From the NCBI GenBank assembly GCA_020850915.1, contig JADZDV010000568.1, positions 1-10,863 on the forward strand: a stretch of DNA of 10,863 bases. Reading direction: 5' to 3'. Below, piece after piece: positions 1 through 7,067 of this stretch. Numbering within the stretch: position 1 is the stretch's first letter; the number at the start of each line of letters is the position of its first letter. A program made the position numbers and the translations under genes. The notes beneath the pieces were generated by a model that did no database searches, was not told the origin of the DNA, and saw nothing but the letters and a program-made list of their open reading frames with translations. The stretch is from Chloroflexota bacterium. Lineage in GTDB: Bacteria; Chloroflexota; UBA6077; JADZDV01.

Positions 1-1
1 G

Positions 2-766
2 GTCCGTGGCAGCACCGCGTTCACCGGCGGGCTGGGGGACTCTCTGTACTCCCGCGTCCGCCGGTACGACGCCGGCTTCGTGTTACGTGACGATGGGACG
101 CCGCCCGCCGACCCGGAGCAGGCGCGTGTCCGCGCACGTATCTTTGAGCTCGCCCAGCAGTACCAGTACCCTCGCGAGGTGCGGCGCGACCTGCAGGAGG
201 AGTTCCCCCTCACCGACGCGCAGACCGATCGCGCGCTCCGAGACGCGGCGCTAGTCGTGATCCGACAGGACATCGGCCACTACATCAGGGGAACGGTCGA
301 CATGTCGCTGGACCTGCTCAAAGGTCGTGACCTGTCGCTGGTGGAGCTGTGGCAGATCCGGCAGAGCGCTCGCGTGGTCCAGGGGTGGCCGGACCACCTG
401 CGGTTCGCGCTCGGCGAACCGGACCGGTGGCCGGTGGCGAGCGCCGCGACCGTCCGGCCGCTGGTGAACCTGGTGAAAGACGATCAGACACCGTCGCGCT
501 ACCTGGTGGCTCTGCTGCCGTTGGGTATGCTGGCGAGCCTGGCGCCGGCTCGGCGCCGAGCCGGCATGGTGATCACCCTGGTCGTGCTGAGCCAGACGCT
601 GCTGTACGTGGCGCTGGACGGCCCGCTCTTTCGCTACCGGTACCCCCTGCAGCCCCTGATCACCCTGCTGTGCGTAGCGGGCGGCGAGCTGCTGCTGCGC
701 CAGATAAGAGTTCTCTTATCTTGGCGTACATGTGATAGGAGGTCGCCAGGCGCGCGCCTAGAATGA
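2..766 (+). CDS. GT39/ArnT-like membrane glycosyltransferase, C-terminal part (5' end outside window)
   Basis: The frame is open from base 2 with no stop upstream, so the gene starts before the window; 254 residues are visible. The first ~165 are a soluble stretch with the conserved look of GT39-type proteins (GGLGDSLYSRVRRYD near the start, then an arginine-rich helical part). Three hydrophobic segments follow at about residues 167-181, 187-206 and 216-233. The motif FRYRYPLQP (210-218) just before the last segment is typical of the C-terminal end of dolichyl-phosphate-mannose/ArnT-like glycosyltransferases, which move a sugar from a lipid carrier to an acceptor on the outer face of the membrane. 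Donor and acceptor cannot be told from this part. After the last membrane helix the frame runs through a 20-base palindrome (702-721) and about 15 unremarkable residues before TGA, so the original C-terminus may have been altered. Internal GTG codons such as the one at 80 are not needed as starts. Confidence 0.72.
   Translation, partial: VRGSTAFTGGLGDSLYSRVRRYDAGFVLRDDGTPPADPEQARVRARIFELAQQYQYPREVRRDLQEEFPLTDAQTDRALRDAALVVIRQDIGHYIRGTVDMSLDLLKGRDLSLVELWQIRQSARVVQGWPDHLRFALGEPDRWPVASAATVRPLVNLVKDDQTPSRYLVALLPLGMLASLAPARRRAGMVITLVVLSQTLLYVALDGPLFRYRYPLQPLITLLCVAGGELLLRQIRVLLSWRTCDRRSPGARLE
702..721. repeat. Perfect 9-bp inverted repeat with 2-base spacer
   Basis: AGATAAGAG (702-710), spacer TT, then CTCTTATCT (713-721). 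It is strikingly AT-rich against its surroundings and lies in the last codons of the glycosyltransferase frame. It could be an operator-like site, a hairpin at the transcript end, or the scar of an insertion. No T-tract follows, so it is not a classical terminator. Confidence 0.6.
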
Positions 767-916
767 GCGTCGGGAGAGACCACTCCGCCGCGAGTTGCAT
801 CGCTCTGAACGGTGTCCAACCGCGGTCCAGTACATGGGGGAAAGATCAGGCGTGTCAGTTTCGCGAGTCTCGTGCGAAAGCGTCGGTCCTGGCGGGGCCT
901 TCCGAAAGAGTGGCTG

Positions 917-1639
917 ATGCGTGGCACTGCCGTGGCCACACTCGTCGTGTTCTCGGCAAGCTTCGGGTTCGTGGCTCACGCGAACACCGCGCCAACCATC
1001 AGCAATCTCGCGGTAAGCCCATCGCCCATCGACGAGAACAACTCCGTCACCCTGACCGCGCAGATCCAGGATCCGGACCCTACCGACACTCTGAAGGTGA
1101 TGATCAACTGGGGTGATAAGACGATAGACCGCTTCGACCTGGTGTCGGGTACTTCGGATATCAGCAAGACGCACAAATACCTCGACGATCCCAAGAAGAC
1201 CAGCGACGACACATATCACATCGTGGTGACCGTGAGCGACGTGCCGGTTTCGTCAGACAACAGCAGTAGCGGTAACGACAACACGGGCGGAGAAGGGCAC
1301 CAGGTCAGCCAGTCGGTGTCCGTGGTGGTCCACAACGTAGCGCCGCAACTGACGAACGTGCACATCACCTCACCGGTGACGGCGAAGAGTATTGCGACTT
1401 TGACGGGCAACATCGTCGATCCCGGGTCGCTCGACAGCTTCAAACTGTTCATCAATTGGGGCGATAACCACAAGAGGAAGGTTGGCGTCAAGGCCGGCCA
1501 GACGAGCTTTAGTGTTCGGTACAAGTACAACAAGCCCGCGCCTGGCGGCGGCGACTACACCGTCAGCGTGCAGGTGGTGGACGATGACGGCGGGCAGGAC
1601 AGCGAGACGCTGACCATCCACGTCAATCCGAAGCCCTGA
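917..1639 (+). CDS. Secreted protein with two PKD-like (Ig-fold) repeats
   Basis: I chose ATG 917 because GAAAGAG lies 6 bases upstream and because it gives a compact signal peptide: MRGTA, a hydrophobic core to about residue 19, then AHA before N23. Two in-frame GTG codons at 812 and 872 would add 35 or 15 mostly basic residues and lack a clear ribosome site. The mature part has two beta-sandwich repeats of the PKD type, about residues 24-142 and 143-240. Each contains INWGD (63-67 and 179-183) and ends in a Y-x-V-x-V strand followed by D. A Ser/Asn/Gly-rich loop (about 112-127) interrupts repeat one. There is no LPXTG, no late membrane helix and no enzyme domain, so it is probably an extracellular binding or adhesion module. 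The gene is clearly lower in GC (one 60-base line is 50%) than its neighbours, which may mean transfer. The precise role is unknown. Confidence 0.75.
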   Translation: MRGTAVATLVVFSASFGFVAHANTAPTISNLAVSPSPIDENNSVTLTAQIQDPDPTDTLKVMINWGDKTIDRFDLVSGTSDISKTHKYLDDPKKTSDDTYHIVVTVSDVPVSSDNSSSGNDNTGGEGHQVSQSVSVVVHNVAPQLTNVHITSPVTAKSIATLTGNIVDPGSLDSFKLFINWGDNHKRKVGVKAGQTSFSVRYKYNKPAPGGGDYTVSVQVVDDDGGQDSETLTIHVNPKP

Positions 1640-2509
1640 CCCGAGTCTGGCCGAGCAACGTTGCAGGAGGCTCAGGGAGCCCGCGGGCACCCGGGTTTGA
1701 CCAGGAGACCAACGCTGGTCCCAACGAGACTCGGACGCACGTGGTAACCCGCGCCGGCCTGGACAATCGGCGGCGGGTGGTCGCGGTGTCACGCACTCTG
1801 TCCGTCTCTGGCAGGAGGGATCGGCCGCTTGCTGCACAGCGACCGCGCCGGCAGGGCGGGCTGGAACGCCAGCTCGGCGATACGGGTATCGACATCATGC
1901 GCGGTGCTGGCCAGGTGTCCTCGTCGCTCGCCGAGCAGGGTCTGCCCGCCTCGTCCGCGGTGGGGTCATACGACGGATGCCGACCGCCAGCAGCGGCGCC
2001 CTGGCGCGAGTACGGCCTCGCGAGAGGGCGCGACGGCTGACGGTCAACGCGGGTTTGTTAGCCAGCGAGGTCTCGGTCCACGAGTGTGTTGTCGGTGTAC
2101 TTCACGAGCTTCGCGGCGGGTTGGGCCTCCGGCCTGGCGAAGGCAGGCCCACCCCGGGGGAATCGGCTGCACCCCGGCGCGAGGCCGCTACGCCAGGGAC
2201 ACCAGTCCAGATCTCGATCACGCCCCCGGTCTCCGTGCAGTGCACCATTCCAACTCTCCCAAGGTGCTGATCGGCGTGCGATGTATGGCCGTATGACGCT
2301 GCATGCAACGGAAGAGAGGACCTTGAACGCCGATTCCCAGCGCGTCTCGTCCATCTTCGCGGCGACGACCGTTGGCTGGGTCAACTGGTCGATCTTCCCG
2401 TAAGGTCTGAGCGCCGTTCCGGCTGGGTCATGAGGAAGACCAGCCCTTCGCCTTGCGGCCTGGGAGAGCATTGCCTACCCTTGGATCACTCTACCGTGAG
2501 GTCGCCAAC
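1640..2509. other. Gene-poor stretch with inverted repeats and possible decayed coding fragments
   Basis: No reading frame in these ~870 bases carries a recognisable domain, a credible ribosome site and consistent codon use over its length. Bases 1641-1734 hold nested inverted repeats, listed separately. On the minus strand the frame ending at 2058 has about 27 almost wholly GC-ending codons at 2321-2401 (reading KIDQLTQPTVVAAKMDETRW and on), after which codon use becomes mixed. This looks like a remnant of a gene rather than a working one. No tRNA-like T-arm and no rRNA segment were seen. The last ~100 bases must hold the promoter of the VOC gene, but I see no strong -35/-10 pair. Confidence 0.5.
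1641..1734. repeat. Nested inverted repeats behind the PKD gene
   Basis: Outer arms CCGAGTCT (1641-1648) and AGACTCGG (1727-1734) are perfect complements. Inside lie the palindromes GCAACGTTGC (1655-1664) and GCCCGCGGGC (1679-1688), and a third pair GACCAG (1699-1704) / CTGGTC (1715-1720). The block begins 1 base after the stop codon of the PKD gene. It could fold in RNA as a closed multi-branch structure, perhaps a transcript end or a structured 3' UTR. There is no T-tract. Confidence 0.4.
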
Positions 2510-2974
2510 ATGGCCGTTCCACACATGCGCAAGCTCAACCACGTCGGCATCGCCGTGCGCGATATCGACGCCGCGATCGAGCTGTATCGCTCGCGCCTGG
2601 GGCTCGAGCTGGAGTCGAAGGAGGTCTCCGCGGACGGGGTGGTCGCGATCGCCTTCATCCCGATTGGCGATACGTTGATCGAACTAGTCTCACCGGCGAA
2701 GCCTGAGGGCCGTTTGCACAACTACATCGAGCAGTGGGGCGAGCGGATTCATCACATCGCCTTCGAGGTGGACGACGTCCAGGCCGAGGTCGACCGACTC
2801 CGTGGACTTGGGATCGCCATGCAGGAGCCCTGTCCTCGCCGGGGGGCGAGCGGCACGTCGATCGCCTTCGCCGAGCCGACGGAGTTCGCGGGCGCGCTCG
2901 TCGAGCTGGTCCAGGAGACGCGGGAGTCGATGGCGGTCCGGAACGCGTTGCGGAGGGGCAGGAGCACGAAGTAG
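2510..2974 (+). CDS. VOC-superfamily protein, methylmalonyl-CoA epimerase-like
   Basis: The 154-residue product has the two beta-alpha-beta-beta-beta modules of the vicinal oxygen chelate fold. The likely metal ligands sit where methylmalonyl-CoA epimerase has them: H11 (LNHVGIAV), E58 (GDTLIELV), H81/H82 (RIHHIAFEVDD) and E132 (GALVELV). The first ligand pair, the spacing, the IHHIAFEVDD segment and the length fit epimerases of (R)/(S)-methylmalonyl-CoA, used in propionate metabolism. The loop before the last strand (RRGASGTSIAFAEPTEFAG) differs from the usual AGG-K-VAFLHP form, so a related lyase, dioxygenase or other VOC function is possible. ATG 2510 is preceded by GTGAGG with 8 bases between; ATG 2525 is a weaker alternative. 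No methylmalonyl-CoA mutase gene is in the window. It converges on the acyl-CoA synthetase gene, whose product also handles acyl-CoA thioesters; that link is only suggestive. Confidence 0.82.
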   Translation: MAVPHMRKLNHVGIAVRDIDAAIELYRSRLGLELESKEVSADGVVAIAFIPIGDTLIELVSPAKPEGRLHNYIEQWGERIHHIAFEVDDVQAEVDRLRGLGIAMQEPCPRRGASGTSIAFAEPTEFAGALVELVQETRESMAVRNALRRGRSTK

Positions 2975-2990
2975 ACCCTATTCAAGCGTG

Positions 2991-3010
2991 CCTGGAGCGG
3001 TACCTCCAGG
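2991..3010. terminator. Weak hairpin between convergent genes
   Basis: CCTGGAG (2991-2997) and CTCCAGG (3004-3010) form a 7-bp stem with a 6-base loop, 16 bases after the VOC stop. A pyrimidine-rich stretch follows but no T-tract. It may serve as a transcript end for the VOC gene. Confidence 0.3.
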
Positions 3011-3101
3011 CGGCTGGGCCTCTTCTTCCACCACCAGCTGCCGGACCTGTCGCTGGCTCGTGACGGTTGAGCGTCGCACGGCCGGCGCTGGTTGCGATCG
3101 C

Positions 3102-5228
3102 TCAGCCCTTCCGAGTGATCAGCACGTCCACCGCTCGGACGCCCTGGCCGCGCGGCAGCACCATCAGTGGATTGATATCCAGCTCCGCCAGGTCGCCAGC
3201 GTACTCGACGGCCAGGTCCGAGACCCGCACGATCGTGTCCGCGAGCGCGTCGAGGTCGGCCTTCGGGCGGCCGCGCGCGCCGTCGAGCAGGGGGAATGCC
3301 CTGACCTCGCGAACCATGGCCAGCGCCTCGGTGTGGTCGATCGGGGCGATCCGAATCGCTGTGTCGGCCAGGACCTCCGCGAACACGCCGCCGAGGCCGA
3401 ACAGCACGGTCGGTCCGAACTGCGGGTCGTCGACGGCCCCGACGATCGCTTCGATCCCGCCGGCCACCATCTCTTCGACAAGCACGCCGTCCACTCTCGC
3501 CGCTGGCGCGTAGGCGCGGACCGCTTCCAGCAGCTCGCCGTAGGTTCGCGCCGCTTCCTCGCAGGACCGGATGCCTAGACGCACGGCGCCTGCTTCGGTC
3601 TTGTGCGGCAGGTCCATCGAGGCTACCTTCATGGCGACTGGGAAGCCGATCTGCTCGGCCAGACTGGCGGCCTCGACCGCGGAGGCGGCCAGCGCGTGCC
3701 TCGCGATGGGAGTACCAGCCTCGGCCAGGAGCCGACGGGCCTCCAGCTCCGGCAGGCTGCGCTGCCCGGGATCGCCCGGTAGCGCCTTCGGCGCGCGGTC
3801 AATCAGGGCGTTCCCCAGTCGTCGCACCGCCTGGACGCGCTGCTCAGTCAGCGCCGCGCCATACTGGACCAGCGCCTGGACCGCGCGAATGGCGCGCAGC
3901 TCGTCGCTGAAGACGTAGATCCCGCCGTCCCGCAGGCGGGCGATGGCGTCGGCCGGGCCGGCTGCCCAGACGACGACCAACGGTTTGGCCGACGTCGCGC
4001 GCACGTCCAGCAGATCGCGCACGTAGGCGTTGGCGGTCGCGTAGCCGGTGCCGAGGTAGGCAAGCACGAGGTCCACGCTCGGATCCGCGATGACGAGCCG
4101 CAGGCAGGTGCCCATGGCGTCCTGCTCGCGGAAGATGGCGCTGGTCCCATCCAGCGGATTGCTGATCGTCGCGAACGGCGGCAGCGCCGCCCGGAGCGCG
4201 GCCGCGGTCTCCTCCGTGAAGTCGGGGAACTCGAGCCCCCGAAGCTCGCCCTGGTCGGCCAGCAGGGCGGCGCCTCCGCCGGAGCCGGTGACGATGGCGA
4301 GGCGGTTGCCCGCCGGCAAGCGGTCGTCCCCGAGCAGGACGGTGGTGTCCAGCAGCTCGCTGACCCCTTCGACCTGGGTGATGCCGGCCTGGCGACAGGC
4401 GGCGCTGAAGACGGCGTGCGAGCCGGCCAGAGAGGCGGTGTGTGATGCGGTGGCTCGCGAGCCGGCCCGCGTCCGACCGGTCTTCAGAACGACCAGCGGC
4501 TTGCGTCCCGCCAGCGCGCGGCCGGCTGTCGCCAGGAAGCGGCGTCCGTCGCCCACCCCCTCCATGTAGCTGCAGATGACGCGCGTGTCGGGGTCGTCGA
4601 TCAGGTCGTCGACATAATCCGTGGAGCCGAGCACGGCCTCGTTGCCGGTCGTGACAAAGACCGTCATGCCGATGCCGAGGCTGACGGCGGTGGCGAGGAT
4701 GAAGCTGCTCAGCGCGCCGCTCTGCGAGACGAAACCGACCGAGCCGGGGACGAGCGGCAGGCCCGGATCCAGGGCGACCGCCCAGAGGCCGGGCACCGGG
4801 CCGCGGAAGTTGACGAAGCCCATTGAGTTCGGACCCGCCAGGGCGAGGCCAGCCTCGCGCGCGGTGCGCGCCAGCTCTGCCTGCAGCTCGACCTCGCCGA
4901 CCTCCGCGAAGCCGCTGCTGTTCACGCAGACCGCCCGAACGCCCCGCTCGATGCACTGGCGCACGACATCGAGGACCGAAGAGGCGCGGACGGTCACGAG
5001 CGCCAGGTCCACCGGCTCGGGCAGGTCCAGCACGCTCGGGTGGCAGGGCACGTCGCCAATGCGATCGTACTTCGGGTTCACGGCATAGACCCGCCCGGCG
5101 TAGCCGTAGTGGCTGGAGAGCTGCAATGGGCGAACGCTGACCTTCGACATGTCCGTCGTGGCGCCAACGAGCGCTATCGATCGAGGGCTGAATAGCGGCG
5201 TCAGGTCGATCCGAGGCTGGGCGGTCAT
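3102..5228 (-). CDS. Acyl-CoA synthetase (NDP-forming), single-chain acetate--CoA ligase family
   Basis: The product (708 residues) joins the alpha and beta parts of the ADP-forming acetyl-CoA synthetase family in one chain: acyl-CoA + ADP + Pi to acid + CoA + ATP, or the reverse. The CoA-binding Rossmann domain spans about 10-145 (SIALVGATTD at 17-26). The succinyl-CoA-ligase-like domains span about 160-460, with GFVSQSGALSS and TGNEAVLGSTDYVDDL. H263 in ASHTASLAGS matches the phosphorylated histidine. The ATP-grasp part spans about 490-700, with the second conserved histidine in HKTEAGAVRLG (H542), VEEMVAGGIEA (584-594) and the metal-site ELDINP (682-687). All key residues are present, so it should be active; the acid used is not readable. 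There is no C-terminal GNAT domain, which argues against a protein acetyltransferase of the Pat type. The start is ATG 5228, with GGAG 7 bases upstream. It is separated by 517 bases from the next minus-strand gene, so probably has its own promoter. Confidence 0.93.
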   Translation of the reverse strand: MTAQPRIDLTPLFSPRSIALVGATTDMSKVSVRPLQLSSHYGYAGRVYAVNPKYDRIGDVPCHPSVLDLPEPVDLALVTVRASSVLDVVRQCIERGVRAVCVNSSGFAEVGEVELQAELARTAREAGLALAGPNSMGFVNFRGPVPGLWAVALDPGLPLVPGSVGFVSQSGALSSFILATAVSLGIGMTVFVTTGNEAVLGSTDYVDDLIDDPDTRVICSYMEGVGDGRRFLATAGRALAGRKPLVVLKTGRTRAGSRATASHTASLAGSHAVFSAACRQAGITQVEGVSELLDTTVLLGDDRLPAGNRLAIVTGSGGGAALLADQGELRGLEFPDFTEETAAALRAALPPFATISNPLDGTSAIFREQDAMGTCLRLVIADPSVDLVLAYLGTGYATANAYVRDLLDVRATSAKPLVVVWAAGPADAIARLRDGGIYVFSDELRAIRAVQALVQYGAALTEQRVQAVRRLGNALIDRAPKALPGDPGQRSLPELEARRLLAEAGTPIARHALAASAVEAASLAEQIGFPVAMKVASMDLPHKTEAGAVRLGIRSCEEAARTYGELLEAVRAYAPAARVDGVLVEEMVAGGIEAIVGAVDDPQFGPTVLFGLGGVFAEVLADTAIRIAPIDHTEALAMVREVRAFPLLDGARGRPKADLDALADTIVRVSDLAVEYAGDLAELDINPLMVLPRGQGVRAVDVLITRKG

Positions 5229-5271
5229 GAATCAGCTCCAGGCGAGGTGACGGGGCGGTGTCAGGCCCCCC

Positions 5272-5298
5272 ATTATCCATCTTCAGCCGTGCCGTCCA
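5272..5298 (-). promoter_or_regulatory. Possible sigma-70-type promoter of the acyl-CoA synthetase gene
   Basis: On the minus strand, GATAAT (complement of 5272-5277) matches the -10 consensus at 5 of 6. TGGACG (complement of 5293-5298) matches -35 at 4 of 6, with a short 15-base spacer. It lies about 44 bases before the start codon. The -10 is convincing, the -35 less so. Confidence 0.35.
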
Positions 5299-5664
5299 GC
5301 GTCGGGCCGGGCGGTGCCCGCTCGGCCGCGCTCTGCGCTATGAGGCTTTGTCCGGACGATCTCCGCTCGCTCCACCGCGAGATAGCCCACCGTCGGACGC
5401 TTGGAGCCGCCCGCGACGCCGTCCAGCCCACGCGAGTGTCTCGCTAGGGCACGCGATCCTGCCAGGCCTGGCGGTCCTCCGAGTTGTGGTCCTTCGAGCG
5501 GTGGTCCGCCAGGCCACGGACGGCTGTGCCAGTCCCTCGCTTGCCGACAGAGGAGCAGATGGACTTGCCGTCGTGCCATTCCGAGCTGGCGGCGAGCAAC
5601 GCACCGACGACCGCCGGTCCAGCACAGGTTGGGCGGCCCCCGGGACGTCTGCGCTCACGAACAG

Positions 5665-5696
5665 CGACACCCCGGGGCCTGGGCCTCGGGGTGTCG
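5665..5696 (-). terminator. Strong 14-bp hairpin behind the substrate-binding protein gene
   Basis: CGACACCCCGGGGC (5665-5678) pairs with 5683-5696 (ending CGGGGTGTCG) over 14 bp with one G-T wobble and a 4-base loop. It begins 49 bases after the stop codon of the minus-strand gene. No T-tract follows on that strand, so it resembles the U-poor hairpin terminators or mRNA-end stabilisers seen in high-GC bacteria. Confidence 0.55.
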
Positions 5697-5745
5697 AGCC
5701 ATGCGGAACTGGGTGCGAGATCGCCGGCGCGGCGACCGCTCAGGG

Positions 5746-6990
5746 CTATTGCGGCAGCGGCTTCAGGTCGGACAGGAACTGCGGGTATTTCTGGGAGATG
5801 GCGGTGTTGATGCCGAGGTCCACGGCGCCGTCGAACGGTACGGGCTCCTTGATCTTCTTCTGCTCGATGAGCGCTTTGACGTCCTCGTCCCATGACTCGC
5901 GCACCAGTCGGGAGATGCGAGGATCGAACGTCATGTGGGCGGCAGCCTTCGCCGCGACGGTACCGTCGATACCCTTGAGCCAGCGGGGTATGACCTCAGC
6001 AATCAGGTGCGGCTGGGTGCGGGTGATATAGGCGGACTCCGCGAATCCGCCGACGATCTTGTCGATCAGAGGACGGTGTGACTCGATCCAGTCTGGTCTG
6101 GCGTTGAGGGCCACGCGCTGGGCCACGAAGCCTTCGCCGCGGCTGATGACTTTGGCCTCCGGGTGCTTGGAGAGGATCAGCTCGCCGTACGGCTCGATAG
6201 TGACGACAGCATCCAGGCCACTGTCGAAGGCCGCCGGCATGTTGGCCGATGCGACGTTCAAGAACTCGACGCCGCTGTCGGGGATGCCAGCCTTGCGAAG
6301 CGCTCCCTTCAGGTAGACGTCCTGGGTGTTGCCCAGCGTCGTGCCGATCTTTCTGCCCTTCAGGTCGGCGACCGAGTTGATGCCAGCGCCGCCCTTCGCG
6401 ATGATCGCAAACAGGTCGTCCGGCGCAAGCTTGGTCGGATCGTTGTAGACGAAGAGGAACGCCCTGAGGTTGATCTCCTGGCTGCGCGCAACCTGCAGCG
6501 TCCCGAACGAGATGGTGCCGGTGTCAACTTCGCCGGTCTGGATCGCCTTGACGATCTCGTTGCCCGACGCGTACGTCTTGATCTTCAGATCGACGCCGTG
6601 CTTGATGAAGATCCCCTGCTCCACGCCGATGAAGATCGGCGCGTACTGGAGGTTGGTCACCACGCCAAAGGTGAACGGCTCGACCGGGCCGGCAGCCGCC
6701 GCCGGGCTGGCCGCTGGCGCTGCGCCCGCGGCCGGCGAGGCCGCCGGCGCGGCGGCGGCGGGCGAGGCAGCGGCCGGGGCAGCGGCTGCCGGCGAGGCAG
6801 CGGGCGCGGCTGGTGCCGCCGGCGCCGCGGGTGCCGCGGGCGCGGCCGGCTTGGCGGGCACCGAGGTTGGCGCCTCGGCGCTCTTCGGAGTCGGTGGCGG
6901 CGAGCCGCTGCACGCGGCGAGCGCCGTCGAGAGAGTGATTGCCGCCAGCACAGCCAGGCGACTTCGGGCGAAACCCCACTGTCCCGTCAT
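5746..6990 (-). CDS. ABC transporter substrate-binding lipoprotein, NMT1/THI5 (SsuA/TauA/NrtA)-like
   Basis: The product is 414 residues. ATG 6990 is preceded by GGAG 7 bases upstream and gives a lipoprotein signal: RSR at 9-11, a hydrophobic core, then the lipobox LAAC with Cys27 as the lipid-anchored residue. An in-frame ATG at 7131 would bury the signal and lies upstream of the best promoter. Residues 46-101 are almost pure Ala/Pro/Ser, a flexible tether to the membrane. The binding domain runs from about 105 to the end. It opens like the NMT1/THI5 fold: GVVTNLQYAPIFIGVEQGIF, then a glycine, then AIQTGEVDTGTISFG. This family binds nitrate, sulfonates, taurine, thiamine precursors or aromatic compounds; the ligand cannot be read from sequence. 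No permease or ATPase gene is adjacent, so it is an orphan here. A strong hairpin follows the gene. Confidence 0.9.
   Translation of the reverse strand: MTGQWGFARSRLAVLAAITLSTALAACSGSPPPTPKSAEAPTSVPAKPAAPAAPAAPAAPAAPAASPAAAAPAAASPAAAAPAASPAAGAAPAASPAAAAGPVEPFTFGVVTNLQYAPIFIGVEQGIFIKHGVDLKIKTYASGNEIVKAIQTGEVDTGTISFGTLQVARSQEINLRAFLFVYNDPTKLAPDDLFAIIAKGGAGINSVADLKGRKIGTTLGNTQDVYLKGALRKAGIPDSGVEFLNVASANMPAAFDSGLDAVVTIEPYGELILSKHPEAKVISRGEGFVAQRVALNARPDWIESHRPLIDKIVGGFAESAYITRTQPHLIAEVIPRWLKGIDGTVAAKAAAHMTFDPRISRLVRESWDEDVKALIEQKKIKEPVPFDGAVDLGINTAISQKYPQFLSDLKPLPQ
6688..6855 (-). repeat. Low-complexity Ala/Pro-coding repeat (lipoprotein tether)
   Basis: These bases encode residues 46-101 of the lipoprotein. 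The first part is a run of PAA units (about 48-65), followed by irregular PAASPAAAA-type units. The DNA is nearly all G and C. Such repeats can expand or shrink by slippage, so the tether length may vary between strains. Confidence 0.8.
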
Positions 6991-7067
6991 GACCTGTCTC
7001 CAATCTTGAATGTGGCAGGCGCAGAGGCTCCGCTGTCTTCCTTGGCAGCCGGACCCTCGCGGTCGGC

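Larger units (their letters stand above)
5229..5745. other. Non-coding stretch between two minus-strand genes
   Basis: No frame here shows a domain or a ribosome site. The right end holds a strong hairpin behind the substrate-binding protein gene and the left end a possible promoter for the synthetase, both listed separately. In the middle, GGCCTGGCGG (5465-5474) and CCGCCAGGCC (5506-5515) are perfect 10-bp inverted arms 31 bases apart. The left arm overlaps a 12-bp palindrome, GCCAGGCCTGGC (5461-5472). GTGGTCC occurs twice (5486-5492 and 5501-5507). The role of this dyad is unknown. Confidence 0.5.

Noticed and set aside
748..759. 12-base palindrome AGGCGCGCGCCT
   Set aside because: Alternating G and C makes such palindromes common by chance in this composition.
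1741..2296. Plus-strand open frames in the gene-poor stretch
   Set aside because: They overlap each other in different frames, lack convincing ribosome sites and domains, and show no consistent codon bias.
1640..2509. Possible tRNA, rRNA, RNase P or SRP RNA gene in the long gap
   Set aside because: No T-arm consensus, no conserved rRNA segment and none of the core motifs of those RNAs were seen.
3844..5280. A 478-residue open frame on the minus strand overlapping the acyl-CoA synthetase
   Set aside because: It is out of frame with a gene whose motifs are complete, and is rich in Arg, Gly and His as expected of a shifted frame in GC-rich DNA.
5283..5670. Short minus-strand frames of about 100 residues in the gap after the lipoprotein gene
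   Set aside because: Pro/Arg-rich sequence with no domain and no ribosome site; they end close to or run into the terminator-like hairpin.
6688..6855. Tandem repeat considered as a CRISPR or other repeat array
   Set aside because: It is in frame within the lipoprotein, with no spacers, and simply encodes an Ala/Pro linker.
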